Origin: TMP-7 sp038212445
GTDB lineage: Bacteria > Acidobacteriota > Terriglobia > Bryobacterales > Bryobacteraceae
Length of the DNA stretch: 64,000 bases
Direction of reading: 5' to 3'
NCBI GenBank assembly: GCA_038212445.1
Contig: JBBQUM010000012.1
Coordinates: 124,001 to 188,000 of the forward strand
This document shows, one piece after another, positions 19,187 through 26,050 of the stretch. Positions within the stretch are counted from its first letter, which is position 1. Each line of letters starts with the position of its first letter. The position numbers and the translations under genes are program-made. The notes under the pieces were generated by a model. The model did no database searches and was not told the origin of the DNA. It saw only the letters and a program-made list of their open reading frames with translations.

Positions 19187-19923
19187 TCATTGCTTCCTCG
19201 CCTGCCGATTCCGCCCAAAAAACAAGAGCGCCAAAGCGGTGGCGACTAAGGCATATGTAGAGGGCTCCGGCACTACTCCGTCAGTCGAGTACTGAGTGCC
19301 AGAGCCAGAAACGAACATCGGATTATCAATCGGCTGCATGACATTATCAAAGACTTTGAGACCGGAAAGTGTGGCCGTGTTGAGGAAATGGCCCGCTGTT
19401 GTCCCGTCGCCCTGTCCTAGGTACGCTCCCACAAACAGCACGGTCGAGAAGTTGAACGAGACACCGTATTGGGAAAGAACAGTAGGGGCGCGGAAAATGT
19501 CGTATTCACATTACAGGTGATCGTATTGTGGCAGGGCTCGAACGACGCTACTTGTTCTGCGAAGCCTGGCTGGCTGATGGTGATCCTTAGGAAGACTTCG
19601 TCGCGGCCGGAACCTGTGCTTGATGCGGTGCCGTCGATCGTGAATCGGGGTTGAATGTATCCAATTCCGGTGAAGTTGCCAAACGTGATCGTCATCACCT
19701 CGACTGTCGATGCTATGCCCAGGACCGAGCCGAAAGAATTATGGTTGGGGTCGGCCAAGCTGGTATTTCCCTCGATTCCGTAATCTCCATACTTTGGCGA
19801 CGAAGGACTGATCCCTGGCGTCCCGTTCCGTCCAGCCAAGCCTGGGGACACTGTATCGATGTACGGTATCGGGTTCGGAGACGTAGAAGACTGGAATTGC
19901 GCCAGGGGTGATTGAAACCACAT
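19187..19923 (-). pseudogene. PEP-CTERM surface protein, N-truncated and frameshifted
   Basis: The C-terminal part (19187-19470) ends in the exosortase sorting signal VPEPSTYALVATALALLFFG followed by RNRQARKQ. The preceding 150 residues are in the other frame (19417-19923); they join if one C is restored in the CCC run near 19470 (reading SAPLLFFP then QYGVSFNFSTV). The protein starts abruptly at 19923 without a signal peptide, where the sequence switches to an unrelated fragment on the other strand. The C-terminal signal is certain; the rest is a Ser/Thr/Gly-rich extracellular domain. Confidence 0.75.
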
Positions 19924-19929
19924 CGAAAC

Positions 19930-20127
19930 AGTATCACGAACCCGATAACGTTGAAATTTGGCCAGACTCTAGCGACCCTGACCTACGCTGGCCTCGCGAC
20001 TGGAAACGTCGGACTTTACCGGTTTAACGTCGTAGTTCCGGATATTCCAAGTGGAGACTACGTGGTCGATGTTAGCGTCGCTGGTGTCCATTCTGCTGGC
20101 ACGTTGTACCTAACCGTGGTTCGATAG
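19930..20127 (+). pseudogene. 3' fragment of a TIGR03437-type extracellular protein
   Basis: Reads NPITLKFGQTLATLTYAGLA, GNVGLYRFNVVVPDIPSGDY and ends SAGTLYLTVVR. The YAGLAPG-x-VGLYQ-x-N-V-x-VP motif followed by a final strand is the hallmark of the 'Solibacter uncharacterized C-terminal domain' (TIGR03437). Only about 60 of the domain's roughly 215 residues remain, with an in-frame stop just before. It lies head-to-head with the PEP-CTERM remnant. Confidence 0.6.
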
Positions 20128-20199
20128 TGGTCGGAAATCGGAATCGATGATTGTTTCGCGCAGGAGAACGATAAGAGCAATCTGCACCCTCAGTCCCAT
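20110..20199 (-). pseudogene. orphan signal-peptide start of a secreted protein
   Basis: ATG at 20199 preceded 9 nt upstream by a perfect GGAGGT (20209-20214). It encodes MGLRVQIALIVLL, a signal-peptide-like start, then runs into unrelated residues and a stop after 29 codons. It faces the same direction as the PEP-CTERM remnant and may be that gene's displaced 5' end, separated from it by the inserted TIGR03437 fragment. That link is inference. Confidence 0.4.
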
Positions 20200-20784
20200 G
20201 TTCCATACACCTCCGTTGGTTCTTTCCAGTAACATACGTCACGCCGTCTGGGTAAAGCGCGACCGGGGGCGCTCTTTATTGACGACCTCGCCGAATACCC
20301 CTCGGGGCCATCAAGCGAACTTCAGCCGACGTTTATCACCGAAGCCCGGTCCGACTATCATCGACGGCTCGCTTCCATTGACTTAGTGCCGTCGCCAGGG
20401 GCGAAAGGCTGATGGCACAAACAGACCTGTCGTCTTCCGCGCTAATGCAAACGCTCGTTGCGCAACCCCCGATTAGTTATGCCCTGCGAAGCGCTGAAGC
20501 CAGTTCTGCGACGGCACTGGACTCGGGAACTTTAGCCGCGTCCCAAAAGATGCCTCCACGGATGGCCCAGGGGCCGATGCAGCCCTATATGCTGCAGCAG
20601 TATTGTCAACCGCACAATGTTCTCAAGCCGGACCAGATCCTAGTTGGCAACGCAGGGCATTTTTATCCCAAGTACGATCTTTGGAAAGGACGCAAGACTC
20701 GCGTACGAGCTGAAACCTGGATTCTCGGGGTGTCAGATAATAGGCTACTCTAAACCTCCGATAGATCTGGCTGCCGGTTTTGCA
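20200..20784. other. stretch without recognisable intact gene
   Basis: Several short open stretches on the plus strand (for example 20412-20753 and the frame leading into the DUF5678 gene from 20644, with LAYELKPGFSGCQIIGY) have codon usage compatible with former coding sequence, but none matches a family I recognise and none has a good ribosome-binding site. Best described as decayed coding DNA of unknown origin. Confidence 0.4.
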
Positions 20785-20994
20785 ATGAGCGATCGTGACC
20801 GTAATTCAGAGCGTAGCTGGGTGGGTGAAAACCGATCCAGTTATTTCGGCCAATGGGTGGCCTTGGCTGGCCGCCGACTAGTGGCGTTCGGCAAGGATGC
20901 CAAGGTAGTGTATCGTGATGCTCGCGACCTTGGGGTTGAAAACCCATATTTGGTTTACATCGAGGAAGAGCGCCTGCCGTTCGCAGGTTGGTGA
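20785..20994 (+). CDS. DUF5678 domain-containing small protein
   Basis: About 69 residues. The pattern WVGENRSSYFGQWVALAGRR, LVAFGKDAKVVYRDARDLG and a C-terminal YIEEERLPFAGW matches DUF5678 (W-Y-A-x-x-G-x-W-V-A-L-x-x-x-x-V-A-x-G-x-x ... LPF-GGW). Function unknown; the family often sits upstream of retropepsin-like or hypothetical genes. The ATG at 20785 is the best start for the domain, but lacks a visible ribosome-binding site and the frame is open upstream to 20644, so expression is uncertain. Confidence 0.6.
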   Translation: MSDRDRNSERSWVGENRSSYFGQWVALAGRRLVAFGKDAKVVYRDARDLGVENPYLVYIEEERLPFAGW

Positions 20995-21003
20995 TTACCG
21001 AGC

Positions 21004-21132
21004 ATGCACAACGTTAGTTTCCGTGAACGGATCAAGTACGACGGTAGCCGCACCGGCATCACAGTTCCCATCGAACTCGGATGGGGTGGGGAGTGGGTGC
21101 GCTTCGACGCGAACCTGGAGGCTGGTACTTGA
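21004..21132 (+). pseudogene. N-terminal fragment, possibly of a retropepsin-like aspartic protease
   Basis: Begins 9 bp after the DUF5678 stop. Encodes 42 residues ending in GEWVRFDANLEAGT before a TGA. The ending resembles the strand leading into the D-S/T-G-A active-site motif of retropepsin-like proteins, but with E-A-G-T in place of the catalytic D-T-G-A, and the remainder is missing. Assignment is tentative and rests on the short motif plus the usual neighbourhood of DUF5678 genes. Confidence 0.35.
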
Positions 21133-21228
21133 ACAACCTGGGGAGGGTAGAGCGAAGTCGGCACGAACTCGTCCATCATTCTGAACAAGCGATCAACGAC
21201 TTCCTTGAACGGCGGCGGCATCGGTGAA

Positions 21229-21600
21229 CTATCGGTCCGTTCTGTGTCGCCCGAGTTTGCGGAAAACCAACTCAGCCAACTCTGTCGGCGTTTTCTGTTG
21301 AAGATTGAGGTAATGCACGTCGGGATTCAGGCCCGGAATCACTGTGTCGTCAAACCTCGCCGGGAGGACATACTCCTTCTTTTCCGTCACCGCTTTTGCA
21401 AATGCCGAACGTCGCTCGTGTATCGTCCAGACCTTCTCCGCATACTCCTTGGAAATAAACATCACGCAGTATCGAGCCGTGCCGCCGTATCGTAGACGGT
21501 CGCAAGATGCTCAGTCAAGTGTTTCCCCCACATCATTGCTTCCTCATACTCGTCAAAAAAAACTGACACAACCGCTTGCTTGACTTCCGCCTAGTCTACG
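21229..21600 (-). pseudogene. TIR-domain protein remnant, nonsense and frameshift mutations
   Basis: The minus strand encodes VVSVFFDEYEEAMMWGKHL, EHLATVY, then, after a one-base shift near 21480, CVMFISKEYAEKVWTIHERR, EYVLPARFDDTVIPGL and a final LAELVFRKLG. This is the bacterial TIR domain (TIR_2) with the W-G-K helix, MFIS-K-x-Y strand and R-x-DD segment. A TAG interrupts the frame at about 21594, just upstream of AEVKQAVV, and the first strand of the domain is unrecognisable. TIR domains cleave NAD in many antiphage systems; no partner gene survives here. Confidence 0.7.
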
Positions 21601-22061
21601 AACAGAAGGGCCGCAATGGAAAACAATCCAAAGCGGCTCGAAGTGGGACGGGTGAAGGTCAAGGTTGGCTATCGCCATCGTTGATGGGCACGGATGCAAA
21701 CACGCATGAGATGGCGACTGTTTCATCTAAAGCTAAACCACATGCAGGTCGATACAAGATACATGTCGTTCGACTGCTGGCGACGAAGGGCAAGAGGATC
21801 TTGCTGAACGAAACCTTCCGCCACAATAATCCTTGGGGGAGCCTGAGCCTGTGAAAGAAGGGATCTGCGTTGAAGAGTGTAAGTTGGCCCACGCAAACTC
21901 GAAAGCGCCCGAAGCGCCCAAAATCTGTTAGATCCTGAGCGCCTTTGTCGAGAAGAGTGAAGATCCGGCAGGACCCGAACCCCCCGATTCGACCAATGTA
22001 CCCGTCGTCTTCGTTGGTAAGTTGGCGACCACAAGGCATTAGTGATTTAATAACAGTAGAG
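21601..22061. other. stretch without recognisable gene before tRNA-Thr
   Basis: No convincing gene on either strand. A short plus-strand tail at about 21955-22040 (DPAGPEPPDSTNVPVVFVGK) has coding character and ends in TAG-TGA just before the tRNA, so it may be the last piece of a deleted gene. Nothing else supported. Confidence 0.4.
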
Positions 22062-22137
22062 GCCACCGTAGCTCAGTCGGCAGAGCGGCAGTTTTGTAAA
22101 CTGCGGGTCGGGGGTTCGATTCCCTCCGGTGGCTCCA
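22062..22137 (+). tRNA. tRNA-Thr (anticodon TGT)
   Basis: 76 nt including an encoded CCA. Acceptor arms GCCACCG (22062-22068) and CGGTGGC (22127-22133), D-arm AGCTCAG...GAGC, anticodon stem-loop GCAGT-TTTGTAA-ACTGC with anticodon TGT, and T-arm GGGGGTTCGATTCCCTC. All stems pair. It sits at the right side of the decayed accessory stretch, a usual integration-site context, although I found no integrase. Confidence 0.95.
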
Positions 22138-22175
22138 CCAACGCAAACCGCAGTTTGCCGGAAAACAAGTTAATT

Positions 22176-22405
22176 CTAGCGGGGATGCTTCTGTATTTTC
22201 AGTGCTCGTCGCCTTGCCAGCTTGACTTGTTTTTTGGGTTCAGGTCCTTCATCAAACCGGAACAACTCTATCACCGGAATCTGTAATGTTCCGCAATCCG
22301 CTCCAGAAGATCGAAGCTCGGACTCATCAAACCACGTTCCAATACGCCGCCAAACTGCGGGGTCAAGGGTGCCAATAGTTCACCGTAGAATTCCTCTTGT
22401 GTCAT
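22176..22405 (-). pseudogene. XRE-family helix-turn-helix regulator remnant, frameshifted
   Basis: The minus strand reads MTQEEFYGELLAPLTPQFGG, VLERGLMSPSFDLLERIAEH, then, after loss of one C near 22285, QIPVIELFRFDEGPEPKKQ and a basic tail to a TAG at 22176-22178. PQF-x-x-LERG-x-x-x-PS-x-x-LERIA is the recognition-helix region of XRE regulators. Only the second half of the HTH is left, and its 5' end is fused to a half-tRNA. Confidence 0.6.
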
Positions 22406-22439
22406 CCTCAGATGCTCTACAACTGAGCTACGCCAGCCC
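22406..22439 (-). pseudogene. truncated tRNA, 5' half only
   Basis: Minus strand GGGCTGGCGTAGCTCAGTTG followed by TAGAGCATCTGAGG: acceptor 5' strand, invariant TAGCTCAGTTG D-arm and GAGC. The sequence leaves tRNA homology at the anticodon stem and runs straight into the XRE remnant. No 3' half was found nearby, so amino-acid identity cannot be assigned. Confidence 0.6.
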
Positions 22440-22483
22440 TCATCATATGTTAACCCGAGCGTAGTTCGGGTTCAATTGAGCTT

Positions 22484-22942
22484 TCATGACGCGGACTGAT
22501 ATTGTTGGCGGCCCGGAAGCGCCGCAGTTCCTAACCAATACTGTACAAACGCCTTAACCATGCGCGAAAAGCGACCGAAATCCACGGGCTTCACTAGATA
22601 ACCGGTCGCGCCGGCGCGGTACGACGATTCGACATCCTTCGGATTGCAGGAAGTGGTCAACATCGTTGCAGGAACCAGGCGCAGGTGCTTATCGGCTCGC
22701 AGATGTTCGAGTACTGTCAAGCCGTCGGCCATCGGAAGGTTCAGATCTAACAGGAAATGGAGGGGTAGCGAGGACTTCCATAGTCCACTCTCAATGGCAT
22801 CGATGATGTCCTGGCCGGTCTCGAATCGAACGATAGGCGCCGTCACGCCCGATTCCCGTAGCAGCAGTTCAAGCACTTCGAAATCGGCGTCGTTATCTTC
22901 TACCACCACAATCGAAGGGGACAAACGGGACGGTTCAGGCAT
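22484..22942 (-). CDS. single-domain response regulator (CheY-like)
   Basis: About 152 residues consisting of one receiver domain (IVVVEDNDADFEVLELLL, phospho-acceptor Asp in HFLLDLNLPMADG, switch residues MLTTS and Lys in YLVKPVD) and a short tail without DNA-binding domain. The DNADxE start and the DLNLPxxDG pattern are those of Rcp1-type regulators that work with phytochrome or hybrid kinases. The ATG at 22942 has AAAGGA about 8 nt upstream; the longer reading to 23065 is not supported. No kinase is adjacent, so it is an orphan. Confidence 0.88.
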   Translation of the reverse strand: MPEPSRLSPSIVVVEDNDADFEVLELLLRESGVTAPIVRFETGQDIIDAIESGLWKSSLPLHFLLDLNLPMADGLTVLEHLRADKHLRLVPATMLTTSCNPKDVESSYRAGATGYLVKPVDFGRFSRMVKAFVQYWLGTAALPGRQQYQSAS

Positions 22943-23185
22943 AAAAACTATCCTTTCGTGCCAAGTTCTGAGCCCTTGCCCGACCCGGCGCGCACTACTT
23001 AGGGCACGTCCAGTGCCACAATGCATCGCTCCTAACCTGTTGTCCTGAGAGCGCGCCGTATCCACCGCCGGAATTTTCTACCGTTCGACTTTCTGATACT
23101 TGTACTAAGCGATTTCCATTCAGTTTGTCGAAGCGGCTCTTTGTAACGTGATGCATTTCCAAAGCACCCGGGCCACATGAACGAA

Positions 23186-23968
23186 TCAGCGCCATTTGCG
23201 ACTGCCATAGGGCGTGCCCCGCAGCGGCGGACTCGTCTCCTCAAGTTGCTGGATACTCCACGCAGCGATCGATCCAAATACCACCAGCATGTACAGGCTG
23301 AGCGAAGCGATTCCCAATAGCGCCATCATGATCGCGGCACCGGCGGAAACCTTCAGCGACCGGCGCAGGCCGCCAAATGGATCGTGGCGCACTAACAAGG
23401 CGCGCGCGGCTTGCCCACCGTCGAGGGGGAAGATCGGAAGCAGATTGACGATTCCCCAGTAGAAGTTCACCCACAGCAGATCGTTGAAGATGGCGCTCTT
23501 GTACAAGGCCGAGTACCCTTCGGCGGGCGGGAAGATCGCCCAGACGGTCGGCAGGATCAGCATGCGTGCGCCGATCTGGATCTGTGCGCCCATCGACATC
23601 GCGATCGCCCCGCTGATAGCGGCGAGTACGAAGCCGGCGGCCGGTCCGGCAAGTGAGATCACTACCTGTGCCGTCGCGCCTCCTCTGACCGCCCAGCGCG
23701 GAATGGCCATGCCGCCAAGTGCGTAGAGCACCGCTTCCGCTGACACTCCGTAGTAGCGAAATGCGAAAACATGTCCGAGTTCGTGGACCAGGATCGATAC
23801 GAAACAGACGACAGCCCAGATGACGGCCTCTCCAGGGTCGCGCGACCCACAGGTGAGCAGAACGGTCAGCCAAAAAAACCACTCCACTCGAACCGGGATC
23901 CCAAAGAGCTTGAATCGCCAACCGGCGCGATCGCCAGCCGTAACGTCGAATAGCGTTGTGAAGAGCAT
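23186..23968 (-). CDS. site-2 protease-family (M50) membrane metalloprotease
   Basis: Intramembrane zinc protease, 260 residues, about six transmembrane segments. Zinc ligands are in VHELGHVFAF (residues 61-70) and the third ligand Asp in PIFPLDGGQAAR (near 181). No PDZ or CBS domain, so it belongs to the short S2P/SpoIVFB-like rhomboid-independent group. Substrate unknown. Starts 3 bp after the stop of the upstream small gene, so they are probably cotranscribed. Confidence 0.88.
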   Translation of the reverse strand: MLFTTLFDVTAGDRAGWRFKLFGIPVRVEWFFWLTVLLTCGSRDPGEAVIWAVVCFVSILVHELGHVFAFRYYGVSAEAVLYALGGMAIPRWAVRGGATAQVVISLAGPAAGFVLAAISGAIAMSMGAQIQIGARMLILPTVWAIFPPAEGYSALYKSAIFNDLLWVNFYWGIVNLLPIFPLDGGQAARALLVRHDPFGGLRRSLKVSAGAAIMMALLGIASLSLYMLVVFGSIAAWSIQQLEETSPPLRGTPYGSRKWR

Positions 23969-23971
23969 GGC

Positions 23972-24424
23972 TTAGAACAGTTGCTCCTGGATCCAGCCGA
24001 GCAAGCCGCGGCGCCGGGTAGTTGAGTCAGGCGGGGCCGTTTTCAGATGCGCGGAGGAGGGGGAAACTACCTCTTCGAGTTGATCCAGACACTTCTCAAT
24101 TTCGCGCCGTTCGCCGCGGCCAATGGCTCCGCCGCCACCGCCCGACTGCGGCGTCCCCGCTCCGAGTTCCACACGCAGAATGGCTTGCCAGACATCGCGA
24201 AATCCAAAACGCCGGCAGAGGCGGATTGCTTCCGGGAGCAGACGTTGAAGCTCCTTGCGTGCGTTGAGATAGATTTCGTGAAAACTGGCGAGGTCGGGAC
24301 TGACTTGGCCGGGCACCGGGAGCCGGTAATACTTCGCGTATTCAGACTCCCAGGCGTCCACGGCCCGAAGATACCGATCGGTGGCTTCCCGTAGTTGTTG
24401 AACGAACGTAGAGTCTGCGCTCAT
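23972..24424 (-). CDS. hypothetical protein, operon partner of M50 protease
   Basis: About 150 residues, not recognised. N-terminal two thirds are helical with heptad-like spacing (FVQQLREATDRYLRAVDAWE), then a Gly-rich linker (GTPQSGGGGGAIGRGE) and a further charged helix; ends LLGWIQEQLF. No signal peptide, no cysteine pair. The ATG at 24424 (MSADSTF) is preferred to 24433. It lies 3 bp before the M50 protease, so the two may function together; that is inference. Confidence 0.6.
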   Translation of the reverse strand: MSADSTFVQQLREATDRYLRAVDAWESEYAKYYRLPVPGQVSPDLASFHEIYLNARKELQRLLPEAIRLCRRFGFRDVWQAILRVELGAGTPQSGGGGGAIGRGERREIEKCLDQLEEVVSPSSAHLKTAPPDSTTRRRGLLGWIQEQLF

Positions 24425-24519
24425 GCTCCGCAAACGTGAAGATCGTCATCGCGCGATACGTCCGCGATCCGGTAAACACCCTACGAGTAGCTCCGGCGAC
24501 CTACCGAAAACTCATCAAC

Positions 24520-25062
24520 CTAATCGCCGGACTTTTTCGGCTGCGGCTTGGCAGGAGCGCTCTCGCTCGAAGGTGGAACCAAGCCCTTCAAGCGCAGATA
24601 GGTGACCATATTCCCATAGTGCTCGTAGTTGTGCATATTGTTGAAGCTGAGTACGCTAATTTTGGCGCGGTCCCCGCCAAAGAACTTCACTGTGGTCGCG
24701 CCGTCGGCGTCGGTGATACTATACGCCTTCTGACAGTACGCAAAAGCGTCTTTCAGTCCCTGAACCAGTTCCGCCTTGGCCGTGACTTCTTCCCAGTTCT
24801 TCGTCTCCGGCTTTTCGCCGAGTACGGCGCCACAGAACATGTACTGAGCGTTGGCAACATGTCCGACAAGCTGACCAAACGACCGGATATCGGGTGTCGG
24901 TTTGAAGCTGTAGTTTTCTTCCGGCATCTTCTCAGCGGCGCGGACGAGGACGCCCTGGCCCATGCCGAACATCATCTTGTTGCCCGCGCTAATCGGATTG
25001 GCGTCCTGGGCCATCAGAGAACCGGCGAGGACGAATGCGCACAACAGCAGTTGCTTTGTCAT
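24520..25062 (-). CDS. DinB-family protein with signal peptide
   Basis: Four-helix DinB/YfiT-like metal-binding fold (PF12867), exported version: signal peptide MTKQLLLCAFVLAGSLMAQ. Metal-ligand histidines are seen in GQLVGHVANAQ and NMHNYEHYGN, spaced as in the family. C-terminal Pro/Lys-rich tail. The ATG at 25062 follows GGGAGG; the upstream extension to 25095 would destroy the signal peptide. Function of exported DinB proteins unknown. Confidence 0.85.
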   Translation of the reverse strand: MTKQLLLCAFVLAGSLMAQDANPISAGNKMMFGMGQGVLVRAAEKMPEENYSFKPTPDIRSFGQLVGHVANAQYMFCGAVLGEKPETKNWEEVTAKAELVQGLKDAFAYCQKAYSITDADGATTVKFFGGDRAKISVLSFNNMHNYEHYGNMVTYLRLKGLVPPSSESAPAKPQPKKSGD

Positions 25063-25110
25063 TTTGAGTAATCCCTCCCGAAAATGATCGCACATGCGCG
25101 ATTATTGTGG

Positions 25111-25533
25111 TTATTCTTGCGGGTCTTTGCGGCCGGCGTCCAGGACTGCGTTGATGAAACTCACGGAATCATCGCCGGAGAATTGCCGGGCCAATTCAAG
25201 CGCCTCGTCGATAATGACGGCACGGGGCGATTCCGCCAATTCCATTTCGTAGAGTGCGAGCCGTAGAATGTTGCGGTCCACTGCCGGCATGCGGTCGAGC
25301 CGCCAATTCGTCGATTTCGTAGTGATTTGCTCGTCGAGCGCCGCCTGCTTGGAGAGAGTTCCGCGTACGAGCGATTCCATGAACTCATCGCTACCCGCCG
25401 CCGCGGCGTTCTCATCCTCGGTGCGAAGAGTCTCGTAGTATCCGCCGATAGCTTCGTCGGCTCCAATTTGCCTCACATCGCATTGAAACAGGACCTGGAG
25501 GGCGCGTTCGCGTGAACGGTGGCGTGCGGGCAT
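25111..25533 (-). CDS. nusB: transcription antitermination factor NusB
   Basis: RNA-binding partner of NusE (S10) in rRNA antitermination. 140 residues, all-helical; N-terminal RSRERALQVLFQCDVR and C-terminal LALYEMELAESPRAVIIDEA with FINAVLD are canonical. Starts 3 bp after ribH, the usual ribH-nusB pairing. Confidence 0.95.
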   Translation of the reverse strand: MPARHRSRERALQVLFQCDVRQIGADEAIGGYYETLRTEDENAAAAGSDEFMESLVRGTLSKQAALDEQITTKSTNWRLDRMPAVDRNILRLALYEMELAESPRAVIIDEALELARQFSGDDSVSFINAVLDAGRKDPQE

Positions 25534-25536
25534 CCT

Positions 25537-26013
25537 TTATTTCTTCAACTGCCGCAAGAGGTTGGCCATTTCGATTGCCGTCATGGCGGCATCAAAGCCC
25601 TTGTTCCCGCTCTTGAGGCCCGCGCGATCGAGCGCCTGTTCCACGGTGTTGGTGGTGAGCACGCCAAACGCGACGGGGATATTCAGTTCGAGGGACATCT
25701 GCGCTATGCCGCTCGCCGCCTGTCCGGCTACGTAGTCAAAGTGGGGCGTGTCGCCGCGAATCACAGCGCTGAGCGCGATGATGGCATCCCGCTGGCCGGC
25801 AGCGGCAAGTGCCTTAACGGCCAAAGGGATCTCCCATGAGCCCGGCACGCGGACAATTTCGACATCGGTGTCGACGTTGCAGCCGCTGCGCGCCAAGGCG
25901 TCAAGAGCGCCCGAAAGCAGTTTGTCGGTTACGAAGTTATTGAAACGGCCGACGACAATGCCAAATCTTAATCCGTGCGCGTCGAGCGTTCCTTCTATGG
26001 TCTTTGCCGCCAT
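25537..26013 (-). CDS. ribH: 6,7-dimethyl-8-ribityllumazine synthase
   Basis: Penultimate step of riboflavin synthesis: condenses 5-amino-6-ribitylamino-uracil with dihydroxybutanone phosphate. 158 residues with substrate motifs FNNFVTDKLL, VPGSWEIPLA, the catalytic histidine in RGDTPHFDYV and VAFGVLTTNT. Divergent from lepA with only 37 bp between starts; followed by nusB. No FMN riboswitch or other rib genes nearby. Confidence 0.95.
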   Translation of the reverse strand: MAAKTIEGTLDAHGLRFGIVVGRFNNFVTDKLLSGALDALARSGCNVDTDVEIVRVPGSWEIPLAVKALAAAGQRDAIIALSAVIRGDTPHFDYVAGQAASGIAQMSLELNIPVAFGVLTTNTVEQALDRAGLKSGNKGFDAAMTAIEMANLLRQLKK

Positions 26014-26050
26014 CGTGGGATACTTGAGTTTTCAGGCTTCATCATACCGC

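Noticed and set aside
21659..22066. 135-codon minus-strand frame before tRNA-Thr
   Set aside because: Composition is not protein-like (random mix), no ribosome-binding site, and it runs into the tRNA border.
22062..22480. Integrative element with tRNA-Thr as attachment site
   Set aside because: No integrase gene or direct repeat of the tRNA 3' end was found in the window.
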